Origin: Polymorphobacter sp.
GTDB lineage: Bacteria > Pseudomonadota > Alphaproteobacteria > Sphingomonadales > Sphingomonadaceae
DNA: 64,000 nt
Assembly (NCBI RefSeq): GCF_025362435.1
Contig: NZ_JANYGL010000008.1
Coordinates: 1 to 64,000, forward strand
Direction: 5' to 3'
The position numbers and the translations under genes were made by a program. Positions 31,656 to 41,462 of the stretch are shown here, piece by piece; the stretch's first letter is position 1; every line of letters begins with the position of its first letter. Under the pieces are notes generated by a model. It worked only from the letters and a program-made list of their open reading frames with translations. It was not told the origin of the DNA and did not search any database.

Positions 31656-32252
31656 GTGCGGTTGCTGCTGATCGACGATCACCCGTTATTCGTCGACGGC
31701 TTTGCCACGATGATCGCGCAGCTTCGTCCCGACTGGCACTTCGCCTTTGCCCACAACTCGATCGACGGCGTCGCGCTGCTCGTCGCCGACCCGGACTTCG
31801 ACCTCGTCCTCGTCGACCTCCAATTGCCCGACCGCGACGGCTTTGCGACGATCGCGGCAATCGCGGCGGTCTGCCCGCACCTGCCGCGCCTCGTGATTTC
31901 AGGGCGCGAGGACGCGGCAGCACGGATGCGGGCGCAGGTCGGCGGCGCGAGCGGCTTCATCGTCAAGAGCCTGCCGCCCGAACGGATGATCGCGGTGATC
32001 GACGACGTCGTCGCCGGGGGGTCGGGCTTCGCCGGCACCGGGGCGGCGGGCGCGATGCCGTGCCTGTCGCCGCGCCAGCTCGACGTGCTGACGCTCCTCG
32101 CCGAAGGGCACGCCAACAAGGAAATCCGCTTCCGCCTCAACATCGCCGAGCGGACGGTCCGCGCCCATCTGACCGAGTTGTTCGCGACGCTCGGCGTCCA
32201 GACCCGGGTCAACGCCATCCTCCGCGCGCGCGAAATCGGCCTGATCCATTGA
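31656..32252 (+). CDS. NarL/LuxR-family response regulator
   Basis: VRLLLIDDHPLFVDGF receiver; LSPRQLDVLTLLAEGHANKEIRFRLNIAERTVRAHLTELFATLGVQTRVNAI HTH. Confidence 0.92.
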   Translation: MRLLLIDDHPLFVDGFATMIAQLRPDWHFAFAHNSIDGVALLVADPDFDLVLVDLQLPDRDGFATIAAIAAVCPHLPRLVISGREDAAARMRAQVGGASGFIVKSLPPERMIAVIDDVVAGGSGFAGTGAAGAMPCLSPRQLDVLTLLAEGHANKEIRFRLNIAERTVRAHLTELFATLGVQTRVNAILRAREIGLIH

Positions 32253-34024
32253 GCAGCGGCGACAGCGTCCATACCGAGCTGATCGAGACGCAGTACCGGC
32301 AGGCGCGCAACAACATCATCATCGAAAATGCCTGCCTCGTCTTCATGGTTGCGACGGCGCTGCTGCGGACCGACTGGCGGATCGTTGCGGCGTGGACGGC
32401 GGTCGAGGTCGGCACCCAGGTCTACCGCCAGTTCCGCATTCTCAACCGCTATGCCGCGGGAATTCCGGCGGTCAATTTCGCCGCTTACTGGTCGCGCCAT
32501 CACGCGATCTACCAGACGACGCTGGGGCTAGTCTGGGGCGCGACGATGTTCCTGTTCGCCCATCCCGGCGATCCGATATCGGTGGCGACGACGGCGTGCG
32601 TCATCATCCTGCTGACGGCGGGGGCGGTTCCCGGCCAGTCGTACAACCCGCCGGCGGTGTACGGCTACCTCGTCACGACCTACGTCCCGCTGGTCGTGCG
32701 GCTGCTGACCTTCCCCGGCATCGACTACCACCTGTTTGCGGTGCTGCTCGCCGCCTTCGCCGGGGCGCTGGCGCTGATGTGCCGCCTTCAGGCCGAAAGC
32801 TTCGCCGCCGGAGTGCGAATCCGCTACCGGAATGTCGAACTCGTCGACGCCCTGCGCGCCCAGACCGAGGACGCGGTCGCCGCCCGCGCCGCCGCCGAAG
32901 CCGCGAGCCTCGCCAAGTCGCAGTTCCTTGCCGCGGCGAGCCACGACCTGCGCCAGCCGCTGTACGCACTCGGGCTGTTCTCGGCGACGCTGGAATCGCT
33001 CGACCTGCGCCCCGATGCCCGCGAGATCGTCGGGCACGTCAAGACCAACCTTGACGCGCTCGAAAGCCTGTTCAGCGGCCTTCTCGACATCTCGCGGCTC
33101 GAGGCGGGAGTGATCGCGATCAAGCCGGAGACGATCGCGACCGATACGCTGTTCGACCGGCTCGACCACTATTTGCGCCCGATCGCGACCGAACATGGGC
33201 TCGACCTGCGCTACCGCTCGGATGGATCGATGGTCCGCAGCGACCCCGCGCTACTCGAACAGATATTGCTCAACCTCGCCTCGAACGCGCTGCGCAACAC
33301 CCTGCGCGGCGGCGTGCTGATCGCCGCGCGCCGTCGCGGCGACGCGGTGCGCTTCGAGGTCTGGGACACCGGGATCGGCATCGCCGCCGCCGACCTCGAC
33401 CGGATTTTTGACGACTTCATCCAGGTCGGCAATCCCGAGCGTAATCGGCGCAAGGGCATGGGCCTCGGCCTCGCCATCGCCGCCCGCTCGGCACGGCTGC
33501 TCGGCACGCGGATCGAGGTCAGGTCGCAGCCGGGACGTGGCAGCATCTTCCATCTCGCCCAGCCGCTCACCGGCGCAGTGGCGCTTCAGGCCGAACTCGC
33601 CGCCGATGCCGCCGACCCGATCGCGGGGCTCCGCGTCCTCATCATCGACGACGACCCCGAAGTCCGCGACGCCGTCGCCGTATTGTTGCGCCAATGGCGG
33701 CTCGAAGTCGACGTCGTCGCCGATGGCACCGCTGCAATCGCGCGGATCGACAGCGGCGGCGACTATGATGTCGTCCTCACCGATTACCGCCTGCCGGGCG
33801 TCCATACCGGGCTCGACCTCGTCGGGCAGCTCGAGTCGCGGGCGAAACGAGCGCTTAATTGCTGCATCGTCACCGGCGACCTCGACGCCGCGGTCATCGC
33901 CGCCGCCGCCGCACGCGGGGTCCCGTTGATCCATAAGCCGCTGCAACCGGGTCGTCTGCGCGCGTTGATCGCCCATCTTGCGACCAAGTCGGCCGATCGC
34001 GCTGGCGCCGCGCGGTTGTCATGA
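32249..34024 (+). CDS. Hybrid histidine kinase with N-terminal TM region and C-terminal receiver
   Basis: TTG start overlapping the RR stop (TTGA); FLAAASHDLRQPLYALGLFS H-box, HATPase motifs, receiver VLIIDDDPEVRDAV. Confidence 0.9.
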   Translation: MSSGDSVHTELIETQYRQARNNIIIENACLVFMVATALLRTDWRIVAAWTAVEVGTQVYRQFRILNRYAAGIPAVNFAAYWSRHHAIYQTTLGLVWGATMFLFAHPGDPISVATTACVIILLTAGAVPGQSYNPPAVYGYLVTTYVPLVVRLLTFPGIDYHLFAVLLAAFAGALALMCRLQAESFAAGVRIRYRNVELVDALRAQTEDAVAARAAAEAASLAKSQFLAAASHDLRQPLYALGLFSATLESLDLRPDAREIVGHVKTNLDALESLFSGLLDISRLEAGVIAIKPETIATDTLFDRLDHYLRPIATEHGLDLRYRSDGSMVRSDPALLEQILLNLASNALRNTLRGGVLIAARRRGDAVRFEVWDTGIGIAAADLDRIFDDFIQVGNPERNRRKGMGLGLAIAARSARLLGTRIEVRSQPGRGSIFHLAQPLTGAVALQAELAADAADPIAGLRVLIIDDDPEVRDAVAVLLRQWRLEVDVVADGTAAIARIDSGGDYDVVLTDYRLPGVHTGLDLVGQLESRAKRALNCCIVTGDLDAAVIAAAAARGVPLIHKPLQPGRLRALIAHLATKSADRAGAARLS

Positions 34025-34093
34025 GGGCGTTACGACTGCTATCAGCAGTACTCTGCGGGGTAGCGCTCGACGGGCGGGGCGGGAGATGCGGGC

Positions 34094-36223
34094 GTGACTA
34101 CGGCCAGTCGGATCGGTAAACTGCACCTTCCCGACGGGATCGGTCCGTTGACCTTGACGCGGATGACCGCGGTCGAGCGAATAAGCGAGCCATTTACTGT
34201 CGTCATCGACGCGACCAGCGCGACCGGCCCGGTGAATCTCCACCCCGCCTTGACCAAGATGGTCGGCGTCGAGTTCGACGCCAATGACTTCAACAGCCGC
34301 TGGTTCCACGGCATCCTGTGGGAATATGTCGAGCTCGGTCCGGCGGCTTCGGGCGACCAATTTTCGTACAGGCTGACGCTGCGCCCGGGGGTGCTGCTGT
34401 GGACGCAGAACCAGACGAGCATAATCCACTACAAGAAAAGCATCACCGACCTTATCACCGAAAATGCGGGGCCGTGGAAAACGGTGGCGCTTACCGGAAC
34501 GTATGACACGGTCGAGTACCGGGTCCAGTACGGCGAGAGCAAATTCGATTTCCTGACGCGGAACCTCGAAAAAGAGGGGATTTATTATTACTACGTCCAC
34601 GAGGACGGCAAGCATACGATCGTTTTTGCCGACGCGATAAACCATCATACTGCGATGACTCCCGCGACGGTCTTCCTCGGCGCGGCCCGCGAAAAGACCG
34701 ATGAAGAAGCGGTGCTGACGTCGCTCGTCGAGCGCCGGACGATCGCCCCGACGCGCTACTCGGTCGACGACTATGATTATGACGCGCCGACGGTGGGGCT
34801 GAAGAAGGACAAGGTGCTCGAAACGCTCGGCGCGCCTCCGCCCCGCTTCAACTCGGGAACCGCGGACCTGACCGCTGCCGTGGCAGGCATCTACGAATAC
34901 CCCGGGCGTTTCGATAATCCGACGATCGCCGCCGGAACCCGCTACGCCGAACGCTGGCTCGAGCGCGAGCAGCGACGCATGGCGCGGTCGTTCGCCGAGG
35001 GAACGCTGTTCGCAGCGGCAGTCGGCAAGACGATCAAGATCGACTACGGCCGGACAATCACGGCGAATGCCGGTGAGGATGCGGCCGCGAACGATGAGTT
35101 TCTCATCGTCGCAACGACGCATCGTTATACCGGCGGCGACGACCGGTCGGGCGCAGTCGACGAATCGCTGACTGTCGAACTCGAGTTGATGCCCGCCACC
35201 AAGCAGTATCGCCCGGCGCGAATGACCCCGATCCCGAAGATCTACGGTCCGCAGACTGCGATCGTCGTCGGCCCGTCGGGGGAAGAAATCTACACCGACA
35301 AATACGGCCGGGTGAAGCTCAAGTTCTTCTGGGACAAAGAAACTCCCTCGGACGATACCGGCAGTATCTGGGTCCGCGTTGGCCAGTCGGGTGCCGGCTC
35401 GGGCTTCGGTTCGTTCATGGTGCCGCGCATCGGCCACGAAGTCATCGTCGAGTTTCTCGAGGGCGATCCCGATCGTCCGATCATCACCGGCGCGGTCTAT
35501 AACGGCTCGAACCTGCCGGCCTTTGGCACCGCCGCCGACAACACCATCCAGGGGATCAGGACCAACAGCTCGAAGGGTGGCGGCGGCTATAACGAGATCA
35601 AGATCGACGACAAGAAGGATAGCGAGCTCTTCTCATTGCACGCCCAGAAAGACCTGAAGTGGGTCGTCGACAAGGGCGACGAGACCCGCGACCTGCTCAA
35701 CGGTAACCGCACGACCGTCATCCACAAGGGTGATGAGACCATGACGGTCACTGCCGGCAAGCGGACGACGACGATCAAGGGCGACGAGGCGACGACGATC
35801 CAGTCGGGCAATGTCACCCACGAGGTCACCGCAGGCGACGTCACGCGGACGATCAAGGCCGGCAAGCGGACCACCGAGATGATGGGCGACGACGTCAAGA
35901 CGATCAAAAGCGGCGGCGAGACGACGACGATCAAGATGGGCGACCGCGAGGCGACGGTCAGCATGGGCAACGACAAGCTGACGGTGTCGATGGGCGATGT
36001 CGACATCAAGGTCTCGCTGGGCAATCACAAGACCGAGGCGCTGCAGTCGATCGAGCTCAAGTGCGGCGGCAGCTCGTTCAAGATGGACCCGATGTCGATC
36101 ACGCTGAAGTCGATGATGATCAAGATCGAGGCCGACGTCATGCTCCAGACCAAGGGTTTGATGGTGCAGCAGGAAGCGAGCGCCCTGCACATCGTCAAGG
36201 GCGGCATCGTGCTGATCAACTAG
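34094..36223 (+). CDS. vgrG: T6SS spike protein VgrG (TssI)
   Basis: YEGV-like phage baseplate fold, KLKFFWDKE...GSIWVRVGQSGAGSGFGSFMVPRIGHEVIVEFLEGDPDRPIITGAVYN; C-terminal beta-helix repeats. Confidence 0.96.
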   Translation: MTTASRIGKLHLPDGIGPLTLTRMTAVERISEPFTVVIDATSATGPVNLHPALTKMVGVEFDANDFNSRWFHGILWEYVELGPAASGDQFSYRLTLRPGVLLWTQNQTSIIHYKKSITDLITENAGPWKTVALTGTYDTVEYRVQYGESKFDFLTRNLEKEGIYYYYVHEDGKHTIVFADAINHHTAMTPATVFLGAAREKTDEEAVLTSLVERRTIAPTRYSVDDYDYDAPTVGLKKDKVLETLGAPPPRFNSGTADLTAAVAGIYEYPGRFDNPTIAAGTRYAERWLEREQRRMARSFAEGTLFAAAVGKTIKIDYGRTITANAGEDAAANDEFLIVATTHRYTGGDDRSGAVDESLTVELELMPATKQYRPARMTPIPKIYGPQTAIVVGPSGEEIYTDKYGRVKLKFFWDKETPSDDTGSIWVRVGQSGAGSGFGSFMVPRIGHEVIVEFLEGDPDRPIITGAVYNGSNLPAFGTAADNTIQGIRTNSSKGGGGYNEIKIDDKKDSELFSLHAQKDLKWVVDKGDETRDLLNGNRTTVIHKGDETMTVTAGKRTTTIKGDEATTIQSGNVTHEVTAGDVTRTIKAGKRTTEMMGDDVKTIKSGGETTTIKMGDREATVSMGNDKLTVSMGDVDIKVSLGNHKTEALQSIELKCGGSSFKMDPMSITLKSMMIKIEADVMLQTKGLMVQQEASALHIVKGGIVLIN

Positions 36224-36245
36224 CGATGCTCTGGGGGGTCGAAGC

Positions 36246-36836
36246 ATGAGCCAAGCCGATACACTGGCCGCCGCGCGCGCATGGCGCCGGGTAAAGTGGA
36301 CCCGCGCCGGGCAGGTTGCGGCAGCCCTTGACGGGCTCGTCGATCTCGCGGCTCTGCACGACCAGCCGCCGGCGCAGGCGTTCGCCGCACTGCGCAAGGT
36401 CGACCTGTCGCAGGCGGCGCGCTTTCTTGCTCAGTGCTTGCCGCGCATGGAAGCGCTCCGCTGGGTCGCGGCGTGCCTCACGACCATGCCCGCAACCAGC
36501 CAGCCCGAACGACTTGTCGCGCGGAAGGCGGTCAACCGCTGGCTCGCCGAGCCGTCCGATGCCAACCGCAGGATCGCCTACGAGGCCGGGCAGATCGTCG
36601 GCTGGGCCTCCGCCGAAGGCGCGGCATGCCTGTCGGTCTTCCTGTCGGGAGGCAGCATCGCTCCTGAAGGACAGGAACAGGGCGTTGCCCCCGCCCCCGG
36701 CGCATTCGGCCAGGCGGTCGCCGGCGCAGTGCTGATGGCGGCGTTCGGCGAAGGCGCGGCGGCGTTCGAGCAGCGGCTGGCGGCGAATATCGATCTGGGT
36801 GAAAAGGCGGCGGCAGGCGAGGCGCTCCAGGCATGA
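36246..36836 (+). CDS. Hypothetical T6SS-linked protein, 196 aa
   Basis: Intact ORF between vgrG and tagH with ATGA coupling to tagH; Ala-rich helical. Confidence 0.75.
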   Translation: MSQADTLAAARAWRRVKWTRAGQVAAALDGLVDLAALHDQPPAQAFAALRKVDLSQAARFLAQCLPRMEALRWVAACLTTMPATSQPERLVARKAVNRWLAEPSDANRRIAYEAGQIVGWASAEGAACLSVFLSGGSIAPEGQEQGVAPAPGAFGQAVAGAVLMAAFGEGAAAFEQRLAANIDLGEKAAAGEALQA

Positions 36837-38407
36837 CGTTGCGGTTGACGATCGAAAACGTCGCGTCACTGACTTCGGGCGACCCGACGGAAATGGTTCT
36901 CGACGAGCACGGCGTCGTCATCGGCCGCGCCGCGCATGCCGACTGGACGCTCCCCGACACGCGCAATCACATCTCGTCGCTGCACGCCGAGATCGATTAC
37001 GCCGACGGCCAATATGTCCTCACCGATCGCAGCACCAACGGCGTCTTCGTCAACGGCGGCACCCGCATGACGGCGCCGCACGTGGTCCGCGACGGCGACC
37101 TGATCACGATCGGCCAGTATGAAATCCGGGCGTCGGTCGCCGGCGGCGGCGGCTCGGCGGGCGTTTCGAGCAACGTCGCGGGCAACCCGTTCGGCGGCGG
37201 TCTCGACTGGGCGACTGGGTCCGCCGGGGGGGCCAAGGCCGCCGATACGCAGAAATTCGGGCGCGAGCCGGCCAAGCCGCTGTTCCAGTCGGGCGGCGAC
37301 CCGCTGATGAATGCGTTTGCGCCGCCGGCGGCCGCGTTCACGCCGCCAGCGGCAGCGTTCTCGCCAGCGCCGCAGCACAGCGCGCACGATCCGTTCGGGC
37401 TCGCCGCCCCGTCGGCACCTGCTCCATTCCCGGCAGCGCCCGGCAGTCCGTTCGGCAGCGCTGCTGCATCGAGCGATCCGTTCGGTGTGTCCGCCGCCCC
37501 CACTCCGGTCCCGCCTTCCGCGCCCAACCCGTTCGGGCTTGCCGCGCCAGTGCCGCCGCCGTCGAACCTTTTCGCGGCCCAAGCCCCCGCAGGCAATCCA
37601 TTCGGCGCAAGCCCCGCCGCGGCCCCAAATCCGTTCGGGACGCCCGTCATGACCCCGCCAGCGGCTCCGGTCGCGGCTGCGACAGCCGACCCATGGGCGC
37701 AGTTGCACAAGTTCGACGCCCTCGACTTCGCGACCGCCGCGACGCCCGAAGCTCCAGTGGCGATCGCACCCGGTGCGGTCGCCGCAACGCCGCCAGCGAC
37801 CGCAGCCGCCGGCCCGGCGGGCGACGCGCTGTTCGCCTGCTTCCTCGCCGCCGCCGGGCTCAAGCCGACCGATCTCGGAGAGGCGACCCCCGTCGCGGTC
37901 ATCGAGTCCGCCGCGCGCCTGCTCCGCCAGACCGCCGATGGCTTGATCCGCCTGCTCGACGCGCGCGCGCGGATCCGTCACCAGTTCGGGGTCGGAGCGC
38001 AGGTCACGACCTTCCAGCGCGCGGGCAACAACCCGTTGAAATGGACGCGGTCGCCCGAGCAGGCGCTCAAGCAGCTCGTCGGCTCGCCCGATCCCGGCTT
38101 CCTCCCCGGCCCGCTCGCAGTCCAGGGCGCGTTCGAAGATCTGCAGGCGCACGAAGTGGCGATGATCGCGGCGATGCAGGAAGCCCTAGGGGCGACGGTC
38201 GAACGCTTCTCCCCCGATGCAATCAAGGCGCGCGTGACGGCAAAGGGTGGCCTGCTCCCCGGCAGTCGGGAGGCGGCGTTGTGGCGTGCATTCGAGGGCG
38301 AATACAAGACGCTGGCGCACGAAAGCGAGGCGGCGTACCTTGACTTGTTCGCCAAGAACTTCCGCAAGGCGTACGAACGCAACATCAAGAAAGCCGATAC
38401 TCCTTAA
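36833..38407 (+). CDS. tagH: T6SS-associated FHA-domain protein TagH
   Basis: N-terminal FHA (VIGRAAHADWTLPDTRNHISSLHAEI...DRSTNGVFVNGG), NPFG/Pro/Ala-rich linker, TagH-like C-terminus. Confidence 0.92.
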   Translation: MTLRLTIENVASLTSGDPTEMVLDEHGVVIGRAAHADWTLPDTRNHISSLHAEIDYADGQYVLTDRSTNGVFVNGGTRMTAPHVVRDGDLITIGQYEIRASVAGGGGSAGVSSNVAGNPFGGGLDWATGSAGGAKAADTQKFGREPAKPLFQSGGDPLMNAFAPPAAAFTPPAAAFSPAPQHSAHDPFGLAAPSAPAPFPAAPGSPFGSAAASSDPFGVSAAPTPVPPSAPNPFGLAAPVPPPSNLFAAQAPAGNPFGASPAAAPNPFGTPVMTPPAAPVAAATADPWAQLHKFDALDFATAATPEAPVAIAPGAVAATPPATAAAGPAGDALFACFLAAAGLKPTDLGEATPVAVIESAARLLRQTADGLIRLLDARARIRHQFGVGAQVTTFQRAGNNPLKWTRSPEQALKQLVGSPDPGFLPGPLAVQGAFEDLQAHEVAMIAAMQEALGATVERFSPDAIKARVTAKGGLLPGSREAALWRAFEGEYKTLAHESEAAYLDLFAKNFRKAYERNIKKADTP

Positions 38408-38418
38408 GGACTTGGACA

Positions 38419-38706
38419 ATGCCGCCGGCATCCCGCATCACCGACATGCACGTCTGCCCGATGTTCACCGGCCCGGTCCCGCACGTCGGCGGCCCGATCA
38501 TCCTCGGCTGTTTTACCGTCATCACCGGGATGATGCCGCAGGCGCGGGTCACCGACATGGCGGTATGCGTCGGTCCCCCCGACATGATCGCCAAGGGATC
38601 GGCGACCGTTTTCGTCCAGAAGTTGCCTGCCGCGCGGATCGGCGACTTGACCGCGCACGGTGGCGCCATAGTGCTCGGCTTTCCGACGGTCATCATTGGC
38701 GGGTAA
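38419..38706 (+). CDS. PAAR-domain protein
   Basis: MPPASRITDMHVCPMFTGPVPHVGGPII...ARIGDLTAHGGAIVLGFPTVIIGG. Confidence 0.93.
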   Translation: MPPASRITDMHVCPMFTGPVPHVGGPIILGCFTVITGMMPQARVTDMAVCVGPPDMIAKGSATVFVQKLPAARIGDLTAHGGAIVLGFPTVIIGG

Positions 38707-38733
38707 CGTCGGGCCGGCGACGCTTCCGACCCG

Positions 38734-40725
38734 TTAGCGGACGATCTCGATCCACCCGCTGGTCATGGCGCAGGCCTTCCCGCACGCCGCGCCCAAGGCA
38801 CCTGCGCCGGTTGCGGTGACCGGCGGCAGCGTGCCCTGCCCTGCGACGAGGACCGCGAGGTAGCGCCCGGGCTTGGGATCGAATGCCAGCGCGCCAAGGT
38901 CGAGCTTGGCGTCTGCGACATCGACCGAGACGACGCGGTCCTTCGCCGACTTGGCCTGATCGTCGATGTTGGCGATCAGCAGGTGTGGCAGGTCGGCGGG
39001 CTCGCCGACCGGCTTCAGATCGACCAGCGGCGAGCCGTCCGCTCGCTTGCGCGCCGACCCGAGCGCGACGACCTGCTCGCCCGGCATGGTGAAGCCGGTG
39101 TCGGCCCCGGCGGTCGCGGCGTCGCGAATCTTGCGGATGAGGGCGCAGGTGTCGCTCGCCGGCTGCGCAACCGTCGCCGTTGCTGACGCGTCGAGCTTCC
39201 ACCCGCCCGCAGTTGCCGGAATCGTCGCCGCGGCAGGATGCCAGCCCGCGAGGCGGACCGTGCCGCCAGACGGCGTCCCGCTGATGCGCAGGTCGCTGCA
39301 GGTCGCGGCGTTGAGTGCGGTCAGGACGGCAGGACGCGCGGTTGCCCAGTCGGGGACGGCGGCCGCGGTCGTCACGGCAGCGGCACCCGGCGAAACTTCT
39401 GCAGGCGCAGCTGTCGATGTCGCGACGTCGGGAGCGGGCGCGCTCTTGCCGCCAAGCAAGGCATACCCCCCGCCCGCGGCGACGAGTATCGCGGCGGCGA
39501 TCCCGCCATATAGCGGCAGGCTGCTGCGCTTCGCCGGCTCGGCCATCGCCGCCGGAGCCGCGGTCGTCGCACGGACGAACGCCGGTGCTTCGGTCGTCGC
39601 CCTCGGCATCGGCGGCGTCGCCTCACCGAACGGCGACGCGGGGGCGGCAAAGGTCCCCGGCGGCGCATCGATCGCGGCGACGACTTCGTCCATCGAGCGG
39701 AAGCGCTCGGCGGGGTCAGGCGCGAGCATTTTGGCAAATATCGCCTGCATGTCGGGGGCGATCGACGACAGGTCGGGGACGGTGTCGCGCGCCTCGAGCG
39801 CATCGACGATCGTCACCCCCATGTCGAGCGGCGCGCCGCGGGCGTAGGCGATCATCACCAGCGCGAGGCTGTAGACGTCGGTCCACGGCCCGACCTGGCG
39901 CTTGAACTTGCCGAAGATTTCCGGCGCGGCATAGCCGAACTTGCCCGCGAAGGCCTCGCCGACGACGCTCTTCTCGCCCGGGTTGGTGTCCTTGGCGATG
40001 CCGAAATCGATGATCTTGCAGCGGTCGACGTTGCCGTCAGGAAGCAGGAGGTTGTCGGGCGAGAGGTCGCGGTGAATGACCCCCGCCTCGTGCGCCGCGC
40101 CGAGCCCGGTGGCGAGCCGCTTGAGCACGCGCCGAACGCTCGCCGGGTCGGCCGGGTCGCCGGTCAGGATATCCGCCATCGACGGCCCGCTGACATATTC
40201 GATCGCGAGGTAGTTGATCCGGTTGGTCCGGTCGAACGCCAGCGTGCGGTACTTGACCAGCGAGTCGTGGCCGATGCGTTCGAGCGCGCTGGCTTCGCGG
40301 CGGAACAGCGCCATGAACGATTCGTCGGCGGCGTATTGCGGCAGGATGACCTTGATCGCGACCTTCTCGCCGCTGGCGAGGTTGCGGCCCTCATAGACCT
40401 CGCCCATGCCGCCTTGCGCGATGAAGCGGACGATCTCGAACAAGTCGTTGAGGTGCATCCCGACGAGCCCGCCGGGCGTACCGTGGACGAACGCGCCGCC
40501 CGGCGCCGACGCGGCGAAGGGGGGAGCCGACGGCGGTGGCACGAACGCCGGCGGCGCAGCGAACACTGGCGGCTGGCTGACCGCGCCAGACGGGTCAGCG
40601 AACGGATCGGCGCTCGGAGCCGACGGCGCGTCACCGTGGAGCGCGGCGAGCTCGGCCGCCGAGACCATCACTGTCCGCTCGCCGCCGCGCCGCGCGGCGG
40701 GCACGTCGTCTTCGGGATCGCTCAC
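38734..40725 (-). CDS. ppkA: T6SS-linked Ser/Thr protein kinase (PpkA-type) with TM and extracytoplasmic C-terminus
   Basis: GGMGEVYEGRNL..., VIHRDLSPDNLLL, DFGIAKD; TM YGGIAAAILVAAGGGYALLGG. Confidence 0.93.
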   Translation of the reverse strand: MSDPEDDVPAARRGGERTVMVSAAELAALHGDAPSAPSADPFADPSGAVSQPPVFAAPPAFVPPPSAPPFAASAPGGAFVHGTPGGLVGMHLNDLFEIVRFIAQGGMGEVYEGRNLASGEKVAIKVILPQYAADESFMALFRREASALERIGHDSLVKYRTLAFDRTNRINYLAIEYVSGPSMADILTGDPADPASVRRVLKRLATGLGAAHEAGVIHRDLSPDNLLLPDGNVDRCKIIDFGIAKDTNPGEKSVVGEAFAGKFGYAAPEIFGKFKRQVGPWTDVYSLALVMIAYARGAPLDMGVTIVDALEARDTVPDLSSIAPDMQAIFAKMLAPDPAERFRSMDEVVAAIDAPPGTFAAPASPFGEATPPMPRATTEAPAFVRATTAAPAAMAEPAKRSSLPLYGGIAAAILVAAGGGYALLGGKSAPAPDVATSTAAPAEVSPGAAAVTTAAAVPDWATARPAVLTALNAATCSDLRISGTPSGGTVRLAGWHPAAATIPATAGGWKLDASATATVAQPASDTCALIRKIRDAATAGADTGFTMPGEQVVALGSARKRADGSPLVDLKPVGEPADLPHLLIANIDDQAKSAKDRVVSVDVADAKLDLGALAFDPKPGRYLAVLVAGQGTLPPVTATGAGALGAACGKACAMTSGWIEIVR

Positions 40726-41462
40726 GATGCGATCGACACTTCGGTCGCCTCCTCCACCGAGATCAGGACCACCGTAACATTATCCGGCGCGCCGTTCGCC
40801 AGCGTTTCGGCGATCATGCGGTCGGCGGCGGCGTTGACGCTCGGCAGCCGGAGCAAACGGCCGATCGCCTCCTCGGGGACGACCTTGGTCAGTCCGTCGC
40901 TGCAGATCAGGTAATGGTCGCCCGGCAGCGCGGTATCGGTGATCCCCTCGGGACGGCATTCGGCCTCTGCCCCGACCGCGCGCGACAGGACATGCGCCAT
41001 CGGGTGCGTCTCGGCGTCTTCGGCGGCGAGGCTGCCGCGGTCGACGAGCTCCTGGACGACGCTGTGGTCGCGGCTGAGCTGGGTCAGCCCGCCGCGGCGG
41101 AAGCGGTAGGCGCGGCTGTCGCCGACCCACAGGCACATCAAATTGGTGCCGTCGAGGTGGATGAGTACCGCAGTCGTGCCCATCGACTGGCCCGCCGCCT
41201 TCGCCGCCTCGACGATCGCGGTATTGCCTGCCTGCATCGCGCCGACCATCGCCGCCCCGCGCGCCTCGGCGCTGCCGGTCATGTCGATCGTGGCGAACTG
41301 GGCGACGAGGGTTTGCGACGCCCATTGACCGTTGGCGTGGCCGCCCATGCCGTCGGCGACGACCCACAAGGCGACGTCGTCGCGGGCGAGGACCGAGTCC
41401 TCGTTGACCGCGCGAACCAGCCCGGGATGGGTCCGGACCGCAGTCCGATAGCGGAGCTTCAT
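40722..41462 (-). CDS. pppA: PP2C-family Ser/Thr phosphatase (PppA-type)
   Basis: HPGLVRAVNEDSVLARDDVALWVVADGMGGHANGQWAS; CLWVGDSRAYRFR. Confidence 0.94.
   Translation of the reverse strand: MKLRYRTAVRTHPGLVRAVNEDSVLARDDVALWVVADGMGGHANGQWASQTLVAQFATIDMTGSAEARGAAMVGAMQAGNTAIVEAAKAAGQSMGTTAVLIHLDGTNLMCLWVGDSRAYRFRRGGLTQLSRDHSVVQELVDRGSLAAEDAETHPMAHVLSRAVGAEAECRPEGITDTALPGDHYLICSDGLTKVVPEEAIGRLLRLPSVNAAADRMIAETLANGAPDNVTVVLISVEEATEVSIAS

Noticed and set aside
35690-36030. Tandem-looking repeats at the vgrG 3' part (GDE..T...AGKRTT...IKSG)
   Set aside because: Explained by the VgrG needle beta-helix protein repeat; not a DNA repeat array or CRISPR.
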